Assembly (NCBI RefSeq): GCF_020171805.1
Contig: NZ_JAIVAF010000010.1
Location: 1 to 36,536 of the forward strand
Source: Guptibacillus algicola
GTDB lineage: Bacteria; Bacillota; Bacilli; Bacillales; Guptibacillaceae
DNA: 36,536 nt
Direction of reading: 5' to 3'
Each line of letters starts with the position of its first letter. The first letter of the stretch is position 1. Made by a program: the position numbers and the translations under genes. Below, in pieces: positions 28,201-35,853 of this stretch. A model generated the notes under the pieces. It did not search any database and was not told the origin of the DNA. It saw only the letters and a program-made list of their open reading frames with translations.

Positions 28201-28782
28201 AGGCTGGTTTTCTGTTAAAGGATAAACATCGATAATTCCACCACGCACACTAAATTCGCCTGGAGAAGATACCATCGGTACCCGATCATACCCAAGCGAC
28301 ACAAATGTATTAAGAGTTTCTTCGAGTGGTATGTCATCCCCCACTTTAAACGAAACCTGACTCTTCTCCCAGATTTCCTTTGGAGGTAAGTAACGCCTTA
28401 CGCCTGATATCGGTGCGATGACAATCCCCTTTTTATTTTTGATCCAATAATTCAAAGCTTCCATTCTCTGTCCTCTTAACTCTGGACTAGCAATGGCTAT
28501 TTCTGAGGAAATCAGTTCATTTACGGGATATAAATAAACTTCATCCGCTGGAACCAGCTCACTCATATCCTCATAGAGTTTTTGAGCTTGAAACAAGTTA
28601 TGGGTAATAATGAGCTGGGGACGCTTTGTTTCATGGTAAAGGGAAGCCATTAAAAGCATGCGAGCAGAACCAGATAGTCCTGCAACAAGCTGTTCTTTAA
28701 GTCCTTCTTTTACACCCGAAAAGATAGACTGAAATTCATCACCTTTACTAAAATATTCTCTTAGGCCTAACATTGTTTGCAT
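25240..28782 (-). CDS. mfd: Transcription-repair coupling factor Mfd
   Basis: Mfd is an ATP-dependent DNA translocase that removes RNA polymerase stalled at lesions and recruits UvrA. In order it has a UvrB-like N-terminal module (LSGSARMLLMASLYHE, YPVNELISSEIA), the RNA polymerase-interacting domain (VGDYIVHVNHGIGKYLG...), and superfamily 2 motor motifs, with Walker A GDVGYGKT at 654-661 and DEEQ at 755-758. The RecG-like TRG region and a C-terminal domain complete it. The longest frame starts at 28818, but the ATG at 28782 has GAGGGG five bases upstream. That start gives 1180 residues, close to B. subtilis. Confidence 0.96.
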   Translation of the reverse strand: MQTMLGLREYFSKGDEFQSIFSGVKEGLKEQLVAGLSGSARMLLMASLYHETKRPQLIITHNLFQAQKLYEDMSELVPADEVYLYPVNELISSEIAIASPELRGQRMEALNYWIKNKKGIVIAPISGVRRYLPPKEIWEKSQVSFKVGDDIPLEETLNTFVSLGYDRVPMVSSPGEFSVRGGIIDVYPLTENQPIRIELFDTEVDSIRFFDIESQRSAEKTEHITIGPAEEVVLFPEQFEKGAERLQKELQSSLSKMKDQKAKEAMHQNITYEIDQLKNKQNFQGIIKYMDFYYDQPASLLDYLPEDGLVVFDEVSRIQEMSSDLDKEEAEWQTALLKQGEIVSSVSLSRSYDALFSQPDHVTLYLSIFLRHVPYTNPQNIINVSCKAMQNFHGQMKVLTTEIERWKKSGMAIVFLAATEERRKRLERVLEDYDIDAMVVEQDTPISHNKPQMLIGSLNGGFELPMQKLAVLTEAEVFTKQSKKPRRSQKMSNAERIKSYSELKVGDYIVHVNHGIGKYLGIKTLEVGGIHKDYLYVSYAGNDNLYVPVDQIDQVQKYVGSEGKEPKLYKLGGTEWKKVKRKVQSSVEDIADDLIKLYAEREASVGHSFEKDTLEQKEFEAAFPYQETDDQLRAIQEIKEDMEKSRPMDRLLCGDVGYGKTEVSIRAAFKAIMDGKQVALLVPTTILAQQHFETIRERFADHPINIGLLSRFRSRKEQNETIKGLRNGTIDIVIGTHRLLSKDVTYSQLGLLIVDEEQRFGVTHKEKIKKLKANVDVLTLTATPIPRTLHMSMLGVRDLSVIETPPENRFPVQTYVVEHSGTLVREAIERELARGGQVYFLYNRVESIENMADQIQTLVPEARVTFAHGQMGENELESVMIDFLDGNYDVLVSTTIIETGVDIPNVNTLLVYDGDKMGLSQLYQLRGRVGRSNRVAYAYITYQRDKVLTEVAEKRLQAIKEFTELGSGFKIAMRDLSIRGAGNLLGAEQHGFIDSVGFDLYSQMLKEAIEERKGEKPKEPEFTVEIDVEVDAYIPGTYISDEKQKIDMYKRFRSIESLKDIMDLQDEMMDRFGDFPEEVDYLFQISRLKEMAKELKVEKIGRSKKDIKLLFHETAREAIGGETIFEVANEYGNKLALGAEGNKVSITVKGRGLETKAHLQLVEKVLKKIKKAMQQPIKAK

Positions 28783-28838
28783 ATTCTCCCCTCTCATTCT
28801 TAAAAGCAACGAAATCATGTATGTTCTTTTAAGAACGC

Positions 28839-28865
28839 AAAAATGCTTTGGTTTTCGCCCAAAGC
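28839..28865 (-). terminator. Intrinsic terminator after fin
   Basis: A GCTTTGG/CCAAAGC stem (plus 28845-28865) is followed on minus by ATTTTTG. It begins two bases after the fin stop codon, so mfd needs read-through or its own promoter. Confidence 0.8.
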
Positions 28866-28867
28866 CT

Positions 28868-29098
28868 CTATTGAATAAATGTATCTAACTCATGATAAGA
28901 TGGGGTTCTTTCCATCGCCTCATGACAGTCTTCGCAAATTGTCTTTACTTCAATTGTACCATCATGCTTATATTCGAGCATCGATTGTCGCTCTTCATCT
29001 GTTAGCTGATGAAACCCTAACACATCTAGTGAACAATCGTTTTGTTTAATTGATCCAACTTCGACATCACAATGCCTGCAAACATAATTAATATCCAT
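28868..29098 (-). CDS. fin: Anti-sigma-F factor Fin (YabK)
   Basis: A 76-residue protein with two CxxC pairs (YVCRHCDVEVG at residues 6-16 and TICEDCHEAM near 52-61), probably one zinc site, and the conserved end SYHELDTFIQ. In B. subtilis Fin (YabK) binds RNA polymerase core and displaces sigma-F, helping the switch to sigma-G in the forespore. The forespore promoter just upstream fits that role. It lies between pth and mfd, as expected. Confidence 0.93.
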   Translation of the reverse strand: MDINYVCRHCDVEVGSIKQNDCSLDVLGFHQLTDEERQSMLEYKHDGTIEVKTICEDCHEAMERTPSYHELDTFIQ

Positions 29099-29126
29099 AG
29101 TAATCCTCCCTATCGCTACCTTTTCC

Positions 29127-29157
29127 TAGTATTGACGGGAGAAAGAACGGATATTCA
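29127..29157 (-). promoter_or_regulatory. fin forespore (sigma-F/sigma-G-type) promoter
   Basis: Minus-strand TGAATA (plus 29152-29157, overlapping the pth stop codon) and AATACTA (plus 29127-29133) are 18 bp apart, one base from the CATACTA-type -10. Known sigma-F and sigma-G control of yabK/fin supports the call. Confidence 0.65.
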
Positions 29158-29712
29158 AGCGTTATAGTGATTCATAACTTCTGGGAAAGATTCAGTTGTC
29201 CATGCTTCACAAGCCTTTACAGTTCGTTCGATAGCTTCTTGAATGGATGGTTGCTCTTCCTTTGAGAATGGCTTTAACACATAATCAATCACGGTATCTC
29301 TACCGGAACGATCGATTCCGATTCGAACCCTCTTAAATTCTTGTGTATGAACATGCGCAATAATAGACTTCATTCCATTGTGACCACCAGCACTACCTTT
29401 TTGACGCAATCTAACTTTGCCAGTAGGTAGGTCCAGATCATCATAAATGACAAGCAGATCATCCACCTCAATATTGAAGTATTCCATAAGGGGACGAACA
29501 GATTCGCCTGATAAGTTCATATATGTTTGTGGTTTAAGTAAATAGACTGTCTCTCCGTTTACGATTCCTTTTCCATACACCCCATTAAATTTCTTTTGAT
29601 CGATTGAGATGCCAAGTTCTTTTGAAAGTTCATCTATTGCCATGAACCCTACATTATGGCGTGTATTATTAAATTTCTTGCCTGGATTGCCAAGACCAAC
29701 TATAAGTTTCAA
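29155..29712 (-). CDS. pth: Peptidyl-tRNA hydrolase (SpoVC)
   Basis: Pth releases tRNA from peptidyl-tRNA dropped by ribosomes. The active-site residues can be read: Asn9 and His19 in GLGNPGKKFNNTRHNVGF, and Asp92 in VIYDDLDLP. The conserved GSAGGHNGMKSI follows near residue 107. At 185 residues it is standard. The start is TTG, nine bases after AGGA; no ATG upstream fits. In B. subtilis the gene is spoVC, named for a temperature-sensitive sporulation allele. No promoter in the pth-ctc gap was strong enough to call. Confidence 0.95.
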   Translation of the reverse strand: MKLIVGLGNPGKKFNNTRHNVGFMAIDELSKELGISIDQKKFNGVYGKGIVNGETVYLLKPQTYMNLSGESVRPLMEYFNIEVDDLLVIYDDLDLPTGKVRLRQKGSAGGHNGMKSIIAHVHTQEFKRVRIGIDRSGRDTVIDYVLKPFSKEEQPSIQEAIERTVKACEAWTTESFPEVMNHYNA

Positions 29713-29796
29713 CGGTTAACGTCCTACCTTTCGTTACTTTTCTTCTATCGTATCAAAAAAACAGATCAATATTCATCAATCAAAAAATAAATCTTG

Positions 29797-29828
29797 TAAA
29801 AAAGACGTAACCAGGCAGGTTACGTCTT
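29797..29828 (-). terminator. Intrinsic terminator after ctc
   Basis: A perfect 11-bp stem (plus 29802-29812 with 29818-29828) and 5-base loop are followed on minus by TTTTTTAC. It ends the glmU-prs-ctc unit. Confidence 0.92.
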
Positions 29829-29834
29829 AGTTAG

Positions 29835-30485
29835 CTATTCTGTTTTTGTAGTTTCGTCGTCTGTTTCTTCTTCATCAGCAGGTGGTTCTTCTGCCACTTC
29901 GTCAGCTTCCTCTTCATCTTCAACAGGTTCTTTCGTAGGAGGTACAACTGATGCGATTGGTTCTTCTCCATCAGCAGTCACTTCATACTTATTACCTTTT
30001 GGAAGATCGCTAACTAGAACAGCGTCTCCAATATTCAACTCAGAAATATCGATTTCGATACTATCTGGGAAATCATTAGGTTTTGCTTTTACTGTGATTT
30101 CGTGAAGCATTTGCTGCACGACGCCACCGTCTTTGTCACCTTGTGCAGTTCCTTTTAGATGTACAGGAACTTCTGCTTCTACTTCTTTATCAAGATCTAC
30201 AGAATAGAAGTCTACGTGCATGATTTGGTTTTTCAAGTGATCTACCTGCATGTCATAAACCATTACAGGATATTTACCTTGCCCTTCAAAATCAAGCTCG
30301 ATTACACCGTTCTTACCTACTTCACGGTATATTTTGATGAACTCTAGAGCATCAACAGAAACCGGTGCGCTACTGCGATCCTTGCCGTACAATACTGCCG
30401 GAAGCCCTTCTTTCTCTTCACGCAGTACTCTTAATTCGCTTCTTTTTGTTGTATTACGATCTAATGCTTTCAATGTTGCTGCCAT
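29835..30485 (-). CDS. ctc: General stress protein Ctc, ribosomal protein bL25 family (TL5/Ctc form)
   Basis: A 5S rRNA-binding protein of the long bL25 type. The N-terminal L25 barrel (LRVLREEKEGLPAVLYGKDRSSAPVSVD) is followed by the Ctc/TL5 C-terminal domain (EVPVHLKGTAQGDKDGGVVQQMLHEI, DISELNIGDAVLVSDL). The tail from about residue 190 is very acidic (PVEDEEEADEVAEE...). At 216 residues it is slightly longer than B. subtilis Ctc, the excess being acidic tail. A sigma-B promoter lies directly upstream, matching its known stress induction, and it can also be read from the glmU promoter. Confidence 0.95.
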   Translation of the reverse strand: MAATLKALDRNTTKRSELRVLREEKEGLPAVLYGKDRSSAPVSVDALEFIKIYREVGKNGVIELDFEGQGKYPVMVYDMQVDHLKNQIMHVDFYSVDLDKEVEAEVPVHLKGTAQGDKDGGVVQQMLHEITVKAKPNDFPDSIEIDISELNIGDAVLVSDLPKGNKYEVTADGEEPIASVVPPTKEPVEDEEEADEVAEEPPADEEETDDETTKTE

Positions 30486-30528
30486 TTGGAAATCACCTTC
30501 CTGAATAGGTTTTATGTCTTCTATATGA

Positions 30529-30554
30529 ATACCCTTATCAAGATAGTAATAAAC
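30529..30554 (-). promoter_or_regulatory. ctc sigma-B promoter
   Basis: Minus-strand GTTTAT (plus 30549-30554) and GGGTAT (plus 30529-30534) are 14 bp apart, against the sigma-B consensus GTTTAA and GGGTAT with 12-15 bp. ctc is the classic sigma-B reporter gene of B. subtilis. Confidence 0.8.
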
Positions 30555-30577
30555 TCATGTTTTAAATCTTTTTTATT

Positions 30578-31528
30578 TTAATCGAATAATTTACTTACAG
30601 AAAGCTGTTCATGAACACGGATAATCGCTTCTCCAAGTAGCGGGGCAACTGATAGCTGAGTAATTTTGTCGATTTGTTTTTCATCCTGTAGCGGAATCGT
30701 ATTTGTTACTGCTAGCTCTTTAATTTTAGAGTTATCGATTCGTTCAATTGCAGGTCCAGACAAAACAGGGTGAGTACAGCAAGCATACACTTCTTTTGCT
30801 CCGTTCTCTATGAGAGCATTAGCCGCAAGAGTAATCGTACCTGCTGTATCGATAATATCGTCAATAATGATTGCTGTTTTCCCTTCGATATTACCGACGA
30901 TATTCATTACTTCAGCGACGTTTGGACGTGGACGACGTTTATCAATGATAGCAATAGGAGCTTTAAGACGTTCAGCAAGCTTCCTAGCTCTTGTTACTCC
31001 ACCATGATCAGGAGAAACGACTACAAGATCATCTAAATCTTTCTCCTCAAAATGTTTAGCAAGTGTTGGTACGCCGAGCAGTTGGTCAACAGGAATATCG
31101 AAGAATCCCTGAATTTGAGAAGCATGGAGATCGAGCGTAATCAAACGGGATACACCAGCTACCTCTAGCAAGTTTGCCATCAACTTAGCAGTAATAGGTT
31201 CTCTTGATCGTGCTTTACGGTCTTGACGCGCATAACCATAATATGGAATAACCACATTAATGGTTTTTGCAGAAGCTCGTTTTAACGCATCAACCATAAT
31301 AAGAAGCTCCATAATGTTTTCATTTACTGGTGAGCAAGTGGATTGAATAACATACACATCACACCCACGGATGCTTTCTTCAATGTTTATTTGAATTTCT
31401 CCGTCGCTAAAACGTACAACCGAACACTTTCCCATGTGAACACCAATGTGTTCAACGATTTCCTCAGCAAGGTCAGGATTCGAATTTAAACTAAACACTT
31501 TCAAGTTTGGATCTAAATAATTAGCCAT
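30578..31528 (-). CDS. prs: Ribose-phosphate pyrophosphokinase (PRPP synthetase)
   Basis: Prs makes PRPP from ribose 5-phosphate and ATP for purine, pyrimidine, histidine and tryptophan synthesis. Class I features are present: [17 protein letters not shown] near residue 40, the catalytic flexible loop DKRRPRPN, and the PRPP-binding [13 protein letters not shown] near 217-229. At 316 residues it matches B. subtilis. GGAGGGG precedes the ATG. It is read with glmU; a hairpin in the 99-bp gap may reduce read-through. Confidence 0.97.
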   Translation of the reverse strand: MANYLDPNLKVFSLNSNPDLAEEIVEHIGVHMGKCSVVRFSDGEIQINIEESIRGCDVYVIQSTCSPVNENIMELLIMVDALKRASAKTINVVIPYYGYARQDRKARSREPITAKLMANLLEVAGVSRLITLDLHASQIQGFFDIPVDQLLGVPTLAKHFEEKDLDDLVVVSPDHGGVTRARKLAERLKAPIAIIDKRRPRPNVAEVMNIVGNIEGKTAIIIDDIIDTAGTITLAANALIENGAKEVYACCTHPVLSGPAIERIDNSKIKELAVTNTIPLQDEKQIDKITQLSVAPLLGEAIIRVHEQLSVSKLFD

Positions 31529-31556
31529 TGGCCGTTACCCCTCCATTAATTAATAA

Positions 31557-31605
31557 GAAAAGCGCAAGCGCTCGAAGACAGAGCGCTGAATTCACTCTAC
31601 AATTC
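31557..31605 (-). repeat. Hairpin in the glmU-prs gap, partly like the ispE-side repeats
   Basis: On minus AGCGCTC and GAGCGCT (plus 31567-31587) form a 7-bp stem with a 7-base loop, and GAATT/AATTC (plus 31588-31605) forms a second short stem. Read on plus it opens GAAAAGCGCAAGCG, like the first bases of the repeats at 35854-36536. It may be a decayed copy of that family, or a partial terminator or attenuator between glmU and prs. Both roles are inferred. Confidence 0.45.
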
Positions 31606-31627
31606 GGGTTTTCTTATCGTTTCAGAA

Positions 31628-32995
31628 TTAATTGTCGTTCGATTTCGAAGCATAGTCTTCTTTATTTGTCTGACGAGAGCGCGCAATAGACAAAGCTTGT
31701 TCTGGCACATCATCCGTTATCGTTGAGCCAGCTGCGACAAAAGCTCCTTTACCAACGTTAACCGGTGCAATCAAATTCACATTACAGCCAATAAACGCTC
31801 CATCTTCTACTTTAGTGAGGTATTTATTCTTACCATCGTAATTAACAGTTATTGATCCACAGCCAAGGTTCACTTCTTTACCGATTTCAGCATCACCGAT
31901 ATAACTTAAGTGAGAGGCTTTGCTTCCTTCTCCCATAACAGACTTTTTCACTTCTACGAAATTACCAATTTTTACGCCATCGTGAATTTCAGAAGAAGGA
32001 CGCACGTGAGCGAAAGGTCCAATCGTAACATCGTTTCCTACATCACTATTATGAACGACGGATTGCTTAACAACACTTTTGCTACCCACTTTGCTGTCTT
32101 TAATTTCACTATTTGGTCCAATCACAGTTTCATCACCGATGACTACTTCTCCGCTAATAGTCGTACCAGGATAAATGACAGAGTCTTGGCCAATTGTTGC
32201 ATCAGGAGAAATATATGTTGCATCAGGGTCAATAAGAGTCACACCGTTACGCATATGTTTCTCATTAATTCGCTTTTTCATAGCTTGCTCTGCACGAGAA
32301 AGTGCTACACGGTCATTAACACCCATCGTTTCATTGAAATCTGCTGTTTGATAAGCAGCTACAACCTCACCTTGTTGTTGCAGAATTTCAACGACATCTG
32401 GTAAATAATACTCACCTTGAGAGTTTTCATTGTTTACTAATTGAAGGGTTTCAAAGAGTGTCTTATTATCAAAACAATATGTACCTGTATTTATCTCAGT
32501 TACGTTTTGTTCTGCTTCGTTTGCATCTTTTTGTTCAACGATGCGTTGTACGCTTCCGTTCTCATCACGAATAATACGACCATAACCAAACGGGTTATCC
32601 GCTTTTGCAGTAAGGATTGTCGCCTTTGCGTTCTGCTCTTCATGATACGAAAGCAAAGAATCCATCGTATCTTTCGTAATCAAAGGGGTGTCACCACATA
32701 CAACTAGAGTTACTCCGTCCTGATCAGAAAGAATATCTTTAGCCTGCATAACCGCATGAGCTGTGCCTAGCTGTTCTTCCTGAAGAACATACTCAGACCG
32801 CTTTCCTAACTGTTCGCTTACCATTTCAGCTCCGTGTCCAACAACAGTCACAACATTTTTTAGCTCAAGGGCATTAAGTTGGTCAACGACATGTTCTACC
32901 ATGGGCTTCCCACAAACAGGGTGAAGGACTTTGTATAACTTTGACTTCATACGTGTACCTTGACCTGCTGCCAATACCACTGCGTATCTATTCAT
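31628..32995 (-). CDS. glmU: Bifunctional UDP-N-acetylglucosamine pyrophosphorylase / glucosamine-1-phosphate acetyltransferase
   Basis: GlmU carries out the last two steps to UDP-GlcNAc, the precursor of peptidoglycan and teichoic acids. The N-terminal nucleotidyltransferase domain begins [22 protein letters not shown] and shows VVCGDTPLI near residue 100. From about residue 250 a left-handed beta-helix of hexapeptide repeats (e.g. [17 protein letters not shown]) forms the acetyltransferase, with the conserved [17 protein letters not shown]. At 455 residues it is complete. GGAGG lies nine bases upstream of the ATG. It heads the glmU-prs-ctc unit. Confidence 0.97.
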   Translation of the reverse strand: MNRYAVVLAAGQGTRMKSKLYKVLHPVCGKPMVEHVVDQLNALELKNVVTVVGHGAEMVSEQLGKRSEYVLQEEQLGTAHAVMQAKDILSDQDGVTLVVCGDTPLITKDTMDSLLSYHEEQNAKATILTAKADNPFGYGRIIRDENGSVQRIVEQKDANEAEQNVTEINTGTYCFDNKTLFETLQLVNNENSQGEYYLPDVVEILQQQGEVVAAYQTADFNETMGVNDRVALSRAEQAMKKRINEKHMRNGVTLIDPDATYISPDATIGQDSVIYPGTTISGEVVIGDETVIGPNSEIKDSKVGSKSVVKQSVVHNSDVGNDVTIGPFAHVRPSSEIHDGVKIGNFVEVKKSVMGEGSKASHLSYIGDAEIGKEVNLGCGSITVNYDGKNKYLTKVEDGAFIGCNVNLIAPVNVGKGAFVAAGSTITDDVPEQALSIARSRQTNKEDYASKSNDN

Positions 32996-33034
32996 GTATA
33001 TGGAACCTCCATTGTATCCTTTTTTTCCACTATG

Positions 33035-33063
33035 ACTATATCTTAAAAACCCCTTATTTTCAA
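33035..33063 (-). promoter_or_regulatory. glmU promoter (sigma-A)
   Basis: Minus-strand TTGAAA (plus 33058-33063) and TATAGT (plus 33035-33040) are exactly 17 bp apart, about 40 bases before the glmU start. Confidence 0.7.
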
Positions 33064-33167
33064 GGAAGTTCCCTAAATATCAAGCATTTTACCCTTAAAA
33101 TGAATTATTCGTCATATTCTATAAATAACTCTTCCATATTAATGAAAAAAATTATTTTTTTCCATAT

Positions 33168-33197
33168 AAAAAAAGCCCAGTCATTCGACCAGGCTTT
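33168..33197 (-). terminator. Intrinsic terminator after spoVG
   Basis: An 11-bp stem with two wobble pairs and a 4-base loop (plus 33172-33197) is followed on minus by seven Ts. Confidence 0.9.
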
Positions 33198-33203
33198 CAC
33201 CTA

Positions 33204-33494
33204 TTAAGAAGCACCAGCTTCTTCATATGCAGATTCCATTTCTCCAACACGATGATATTCAGCTAATACAGCTGATTGAATTTTTTCCCTTGTATTCGAG
33301 GAAATCGGATGAGCGATATCGCGAAATTCTCCATCTGGAGTTCTTTTGCTTGGCATCGCTACAAACATGCCGTTATTTCCATCAATCACACGGATGTCAT
33401 GAACAACAAACTCATGATCCATCGTGATGGAAGCGATTGCGCGCATGCGTCCTTCCGTATTCACACGACGTAGGCGAACATCTGTAATTTCCAC
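33204..33494 (-). CDS. spoVG: Regulatory protein SpoVG
   Basis: A 96-residue SpoVG-family protein (nearly all of [20 protein letters not shown], then [21 protein letters not shown] and DIAHPI). SpoVG affects septation and sporulation in B. subtilis and binds nucleic acids in other Firmicutes. The frame can be read five codons further upstream, but GTG at 33494 gives [11 protein letters not shown], equal to the known N-terminus, with AAAGGTGG about 11 bases upstream. A sigma-H-like promoter lies in the 140-bp gap before it, and a terminator follows. Confidence 0.95.
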   Translation of the reverse strand: MEITDVRLRRVNTEGRMRAIASITMDHEFVVHDIRVIDGNNGMFVAMPSKRTPDGEFRDIAHPISSNTREKIQSAVLAEYHRVGEMESAYEEAGAS

Positions 33495-33538
33495 CTGTGA
33501 GTACACCACCTTTTTCCATTAGTTAGAGCATATATGCA

Positions 33539-33566
33539 ATATTCAACTTATTTACAAAAATCCCTT
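33539..33566 (-). promoter_or_regulatory. spoVG promoter, sigma-H type
   Basis: Minus-strand AAGGGATTT (plus 33558-33566) and GTTGAATAT (plus 33539-33547) are 10 bp apart, close to the sigma-H consensus RnAGGAwwW and RnnGAATww. spoVG is a founding sigma-H gene. One -35 base deviates and the spacing is slightly short. Confidence 0.6.
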
Positions 33567-33607
33567 CTTCTAAAAATAAAAAATCTTATAAAAATTTATT
33601 TTGATAC

Positions 33608-33634
33608 AAAAAAACACCCATATAATGAGTGTTT
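33608..33634 (-). terminator. Intrinsic terminator overlapping the ridA stop
   Basis: A 10-bp stem with one wobble pair (plus 33612-33621 with 33625-33634) is followed on minus by seven Ts. The first stem base is part of the ridA stop codon. Confidence 0.88.
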
Positions 33635-34008
33635 TAACGAACAAGAGCGATAACTTCCATCTCAACCAAAGCGTCCTTCGGTAAACGAGCAACTTCCACG
33701 CAAGACCTAGCTGGTTGATGTTCAGAAAAGTATTCGCCATATATGTCATTGATGGAGCTAAATTGATTCATGTCCTTTATATAGACTGTTGTTTTCACAA
33801 CATCTTCTAATGAAGAACCAGCCTCTTCAAGAACTGCTTTGATGTTAGCAAACACTTGATGCGTCTGTTCTTCGATTCCCTCACCAATCATCGTTCCCTC
33901 TGGTGTTAATGGAATTTGACCTGAACTATAAAATAAGTTATTTACTATGACACCTTGTGAATATGGGCCTATTGCTTCTGGCGCTTCAGTGGTGAATATT
34001 TTTTTCAT
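33634..34008 (-). CDS. ridA: RidA/YabJ family enamine/imine deaminase
   Basis: RidA proteins hydrolyse reactive 2-aminoacrylate and related imines made by PLP enzymes. The 124-residue protein shows the family features [23 protein letters not shown], the middle [17 protein letters not shown] and the signature [22 protein letters not shown] with the substrate-binding Arg. It starts at an ATG that overlaps the purR stop (ATGA, four bases). In B. subtilis yabJ is reported to be needed for full purR function, in line with this coupling. Confidence 0.95.
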   Translation of the reverse strand: MKKIFTTEAPEAIGPYSQGVIVNNLFYSSGQIPLTPEGTMIGEGIEEQTHQVFANIKAVLEEAGSSLEDVVKTTVYIKDMNQFSSINDIYGEYFSEHQPARSCVEVARLPKDALVEMEVIALVR

Positions 34009-34859
34009 TCGGTTTCCACTCCTTGTGTTGAATTAGTGAGAAAATCCTTATAGTTACCTGGAGCTACTTGAATGGTTCTTTGCTTCATATCGACCCCGCC
34101 TAGGTTCATCATCGATACATACTCTTCAACTAACCGTTCTTCTCCTTCGCCTTCTGCTTCTACGAGAACACCGATCCCCGCTACCTCAGCCTGAAATTCT
34201 TCTAAAAGATTCACCATTCCTTGAATGGTTCCCCCAACTTTCATAAAGTCATCGACAATAAGGACATTTGCACCAGGCTTTAAGCTTCGTCTCGCCAAAG
34301 CCATCGTTTGGATACGTTTGGACGATCCAGAAACATAATTGATACTTACTGTAGAACCTTCAGTCACCCTGCTATCTCTTCTTACAATCACGACAGGCAC
34401 ATTTAAATGACTCGCTACAGCGTAAGCAAGCGGGATACCTTTTGTAGCTACCGTCATCACAACATCGATGTCTCGGTTCGCAAAGACAGAAGCGAATAAA
34501 CGGCCTACCTGGTTCATCATTTCTGGATTTCCAAGGATATCTGTTAAGTATAAATACCCGCCGGGCAAAAGTCTTTCAGGACTTTCAAGAAACTCACAGA
34601 GTTCCGAAACTACCTTGTCAGCTTCAGGGCGGCTAATCAACGGGATGTACCGAACACCACCTGCTGCCCCTGGAACTGTTAGTAATGATCCGACACCCTG
34701 TTGTTCAAAGTTTTCCTTAATGATTACCAAATCCTCACTGATTGAGGATTTAGCAGCTCCATATCGTTCTGAGAAATTTGTTAATGATACTAACCGATGC
34801 GGATGCTCAAGTAGATACCTTGTCATGTCAACCAGTCGAGAACTTCGCTTCATCTTCAT
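34005..34859 (-). CDS. purR: Purine operon repressor PurR
   Basis: PurR represses purine synthesis and transport genes and is released by PRPP. The N-terminal winged-helix domain (residues ~5-75, [17 protein letters not shown]...) is followed by a phosphoribosyltransferase-fold domain. The latter carries the PRPP motif [14 protein letters not shown] near 200-213, not found as an enzyme here. At 284 residues it matches B. subtilis PurR. GGAGG precedes the ATG at 34859. Two PurBoxes around its promoter indicate autoregulation, and prs, which makes the effector PRPP, lies nearby. Confidence 0.96.
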   Translation of the reverse strand: MKMKRSSRLVDMTRYLLEHPHRLVSLTNFSERYGAAKSSISEDLVIIKENFEQQGVGSLLTVPGAAGGVRYIPLISRPEADKVVSELCEFLESPERLLPGGYLYLTDILGNPEMMNQVGRLFASVFANRDIDVVMTVATKGIPLAYAVASHLNVPVVIVRRDSRVTEGSTVSINYVSGSSKRIQTMALARRSLKPGANVLIVDDFMKVGGTIQGMVNLLEEFQAEVAGIGVLVEAEGEGEERLVEEYVSMMNLGGVDMKQRTIQVAPGNYKDFLTNSTQGVETE

Positions 34860-34873
34860 AGAAGAACCTCCAA

Positions 34874-34886
34874 AAATCCGAATAAT
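34874..34886 (+). promoter_or_regulatory. PurBox A in the purR leader
   Basis: Plus-strand AAATCCGAATAAT matches the PurBox AWWWCCGAACWWT at all but one position. It lies just downstream of the -10 box and is inverted relative to PurBox B, with 18 bp between them. Confidence 0.65.
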
Positions 34887-34893
34887 TACAAAT

Positions 34894-34923
34894 AATATAC
34901 CATTAATATACGGATTTTATCAA
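34894..34923 (-). promoter_or_regulatory. purR promoter (sigma-A)
   Basis: Minus-strand TTGATA (plus 34918-34923, overlapping the ispE stop codon) and TATATT (plus 34894-34899) are 18 bp apart. PurBox B fills the spacer and PurBox A lies at the start site. Confidence 0.65.
34905..34917 (-). promoter_or_regulatory. PurBox B in the purR promoter spacer
   Basis: Minus-strand AAATCCGTATATT keeps the WWWCCG core of the PurBox but differs in the AAC part. With PurBox A it forms the inverted pair recognised by PurR dimers. Confidence 0.5.
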
Positions 34924-35786
34924 GGGTTCTTCTCTCCTAGTAACCTGACAGCGTAAACCTGATCACAAAAGCCTCTTAATCCGTTATAAATCCTTTGCAT
35001 ACGTGACTCGTGCCTTGTTAACCCAAACACTGTAGGACCACTTCCACTCATCAACACGCCGTCCGCACCAAGCTGTTCCATTTTCTCCTTGATTTGACGA
35101 ACCTCGGGATGAAGTTTAAGCGTTACATCCTCTAGAACATTTCCAAGCTTGCCACATATTGCATCATAATCCTTTGATTCAACTGCCTCAACCATTCCTT
35201 CAATATCGGGATGAACCATTTTGGAAGTATTAAGTCTTTTGTACACATCGGCAGTTGAAACACCGATCGAAGGTTTAGCAAGGATCACCCAGCATGGTGG
35301 AGGTGCATCAATTGGCGTAATCACCTCTCCACGCCCTCTCGCAACAGCCGTTCCCCCATACACGCAAAACGCAACATCTGAACCAATCTGTGACCCTAGT
35401 TCAGCAAGCTCATCATAGCTAAGACCTAACTCCCATAACTCATTCAACCCACGAAGTGTAGCAGCCGCATCACTACTTCCACCTGCTAACCCCGCAGCAA
35501 CGGGAATTTGCTTATCGATTTTAATTGAAATTCCTTTCTTAATGGAAAAACGCTCCTTTAAAAGCGCAGCTGCTTGATAAGCTAAATTTCTCTTATCATC
35601 TGGAACAAAGCCACTTGTAGATTCCAGAACAATCCCATCATATCGAAGTTCAGACAGCTCCAATCGATCAGCTAAATCAACATTTGTCATGACCATCTCC
35701 ACCTCATGAAAACCATCAGACCGCTTGTATAACACATCAAGCGCTAAGTTAATCTTCGCAGGTGCCTTCACACTAAGTTTCTTCAT
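34920..35786 (-). CDS. ispE: 4-diphosphocytidyl-2-C-methyl-D-erythritol kinase
   Basis: IspE phosphorylates CDP-methylerythritol in the MEP pathway to isoprenoids. As a GHMP kinase it has [12 protein letters not shown] at the start, the phosphate loop [20 protein letters not shown] near residue 90, and the C-terminal [12 protein letters not shown] motif 3. The longest frame runs to 35849. The ATG at 35786 is preferred because AAGGTG lies six bases upstream and it gives 288 residues, as in B. subtilis (289). Its upstream side is the repeat array, and the expected neighbours sspF and veg would lie beyond the window. Confidence 0.95.
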   Translation of the reverse strand: MKKLSVKAPAKINLALDVLYKRSDGFHEVEMVMTNVDLADRLELSELRYDGIVLESTSGFVPDDKRNLAYQAAALLKERFSIKKGISIKIDKQIPVAAGLAGGSSDAAATLRGLNELWELGLSYDELAELGSQIGSDVAFCVYGGTAVARGRGEVITPIDAPPPCWVILAKPSIGVSTADVYKRLNTSKMVHPDIEGMVEAVESKDYDAICGKLGNVLEDVTLKLHPEVRQIKEKMEQLGADGVLMSGSGPTVFGLTRHESRMQRIYNGLRGFCDQVYAVRLLGEKNP

Positions 35787-35839
35787 CTCGTTCACCTTCA
35801 TTTTAGTTCTACCGTTCGACAAATTTATTTCTCCGAATA

Positions 35840-35848
35840 ATTGTAACA
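35840..35848 (-). promoter_or_regulatory. Candidate extended -10 promoter of ispE
   Basis: Minus-strand TGTTACAAT is an extended -10 element (-10 box plus 35840-35845). There is no good -35; the expected place falls within the first repeat copy (A1). The repeat therefore directly borders, and may influence, ispE transcription. Confidence 0.45.
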
Positions 35849-35853
35849 CATAG

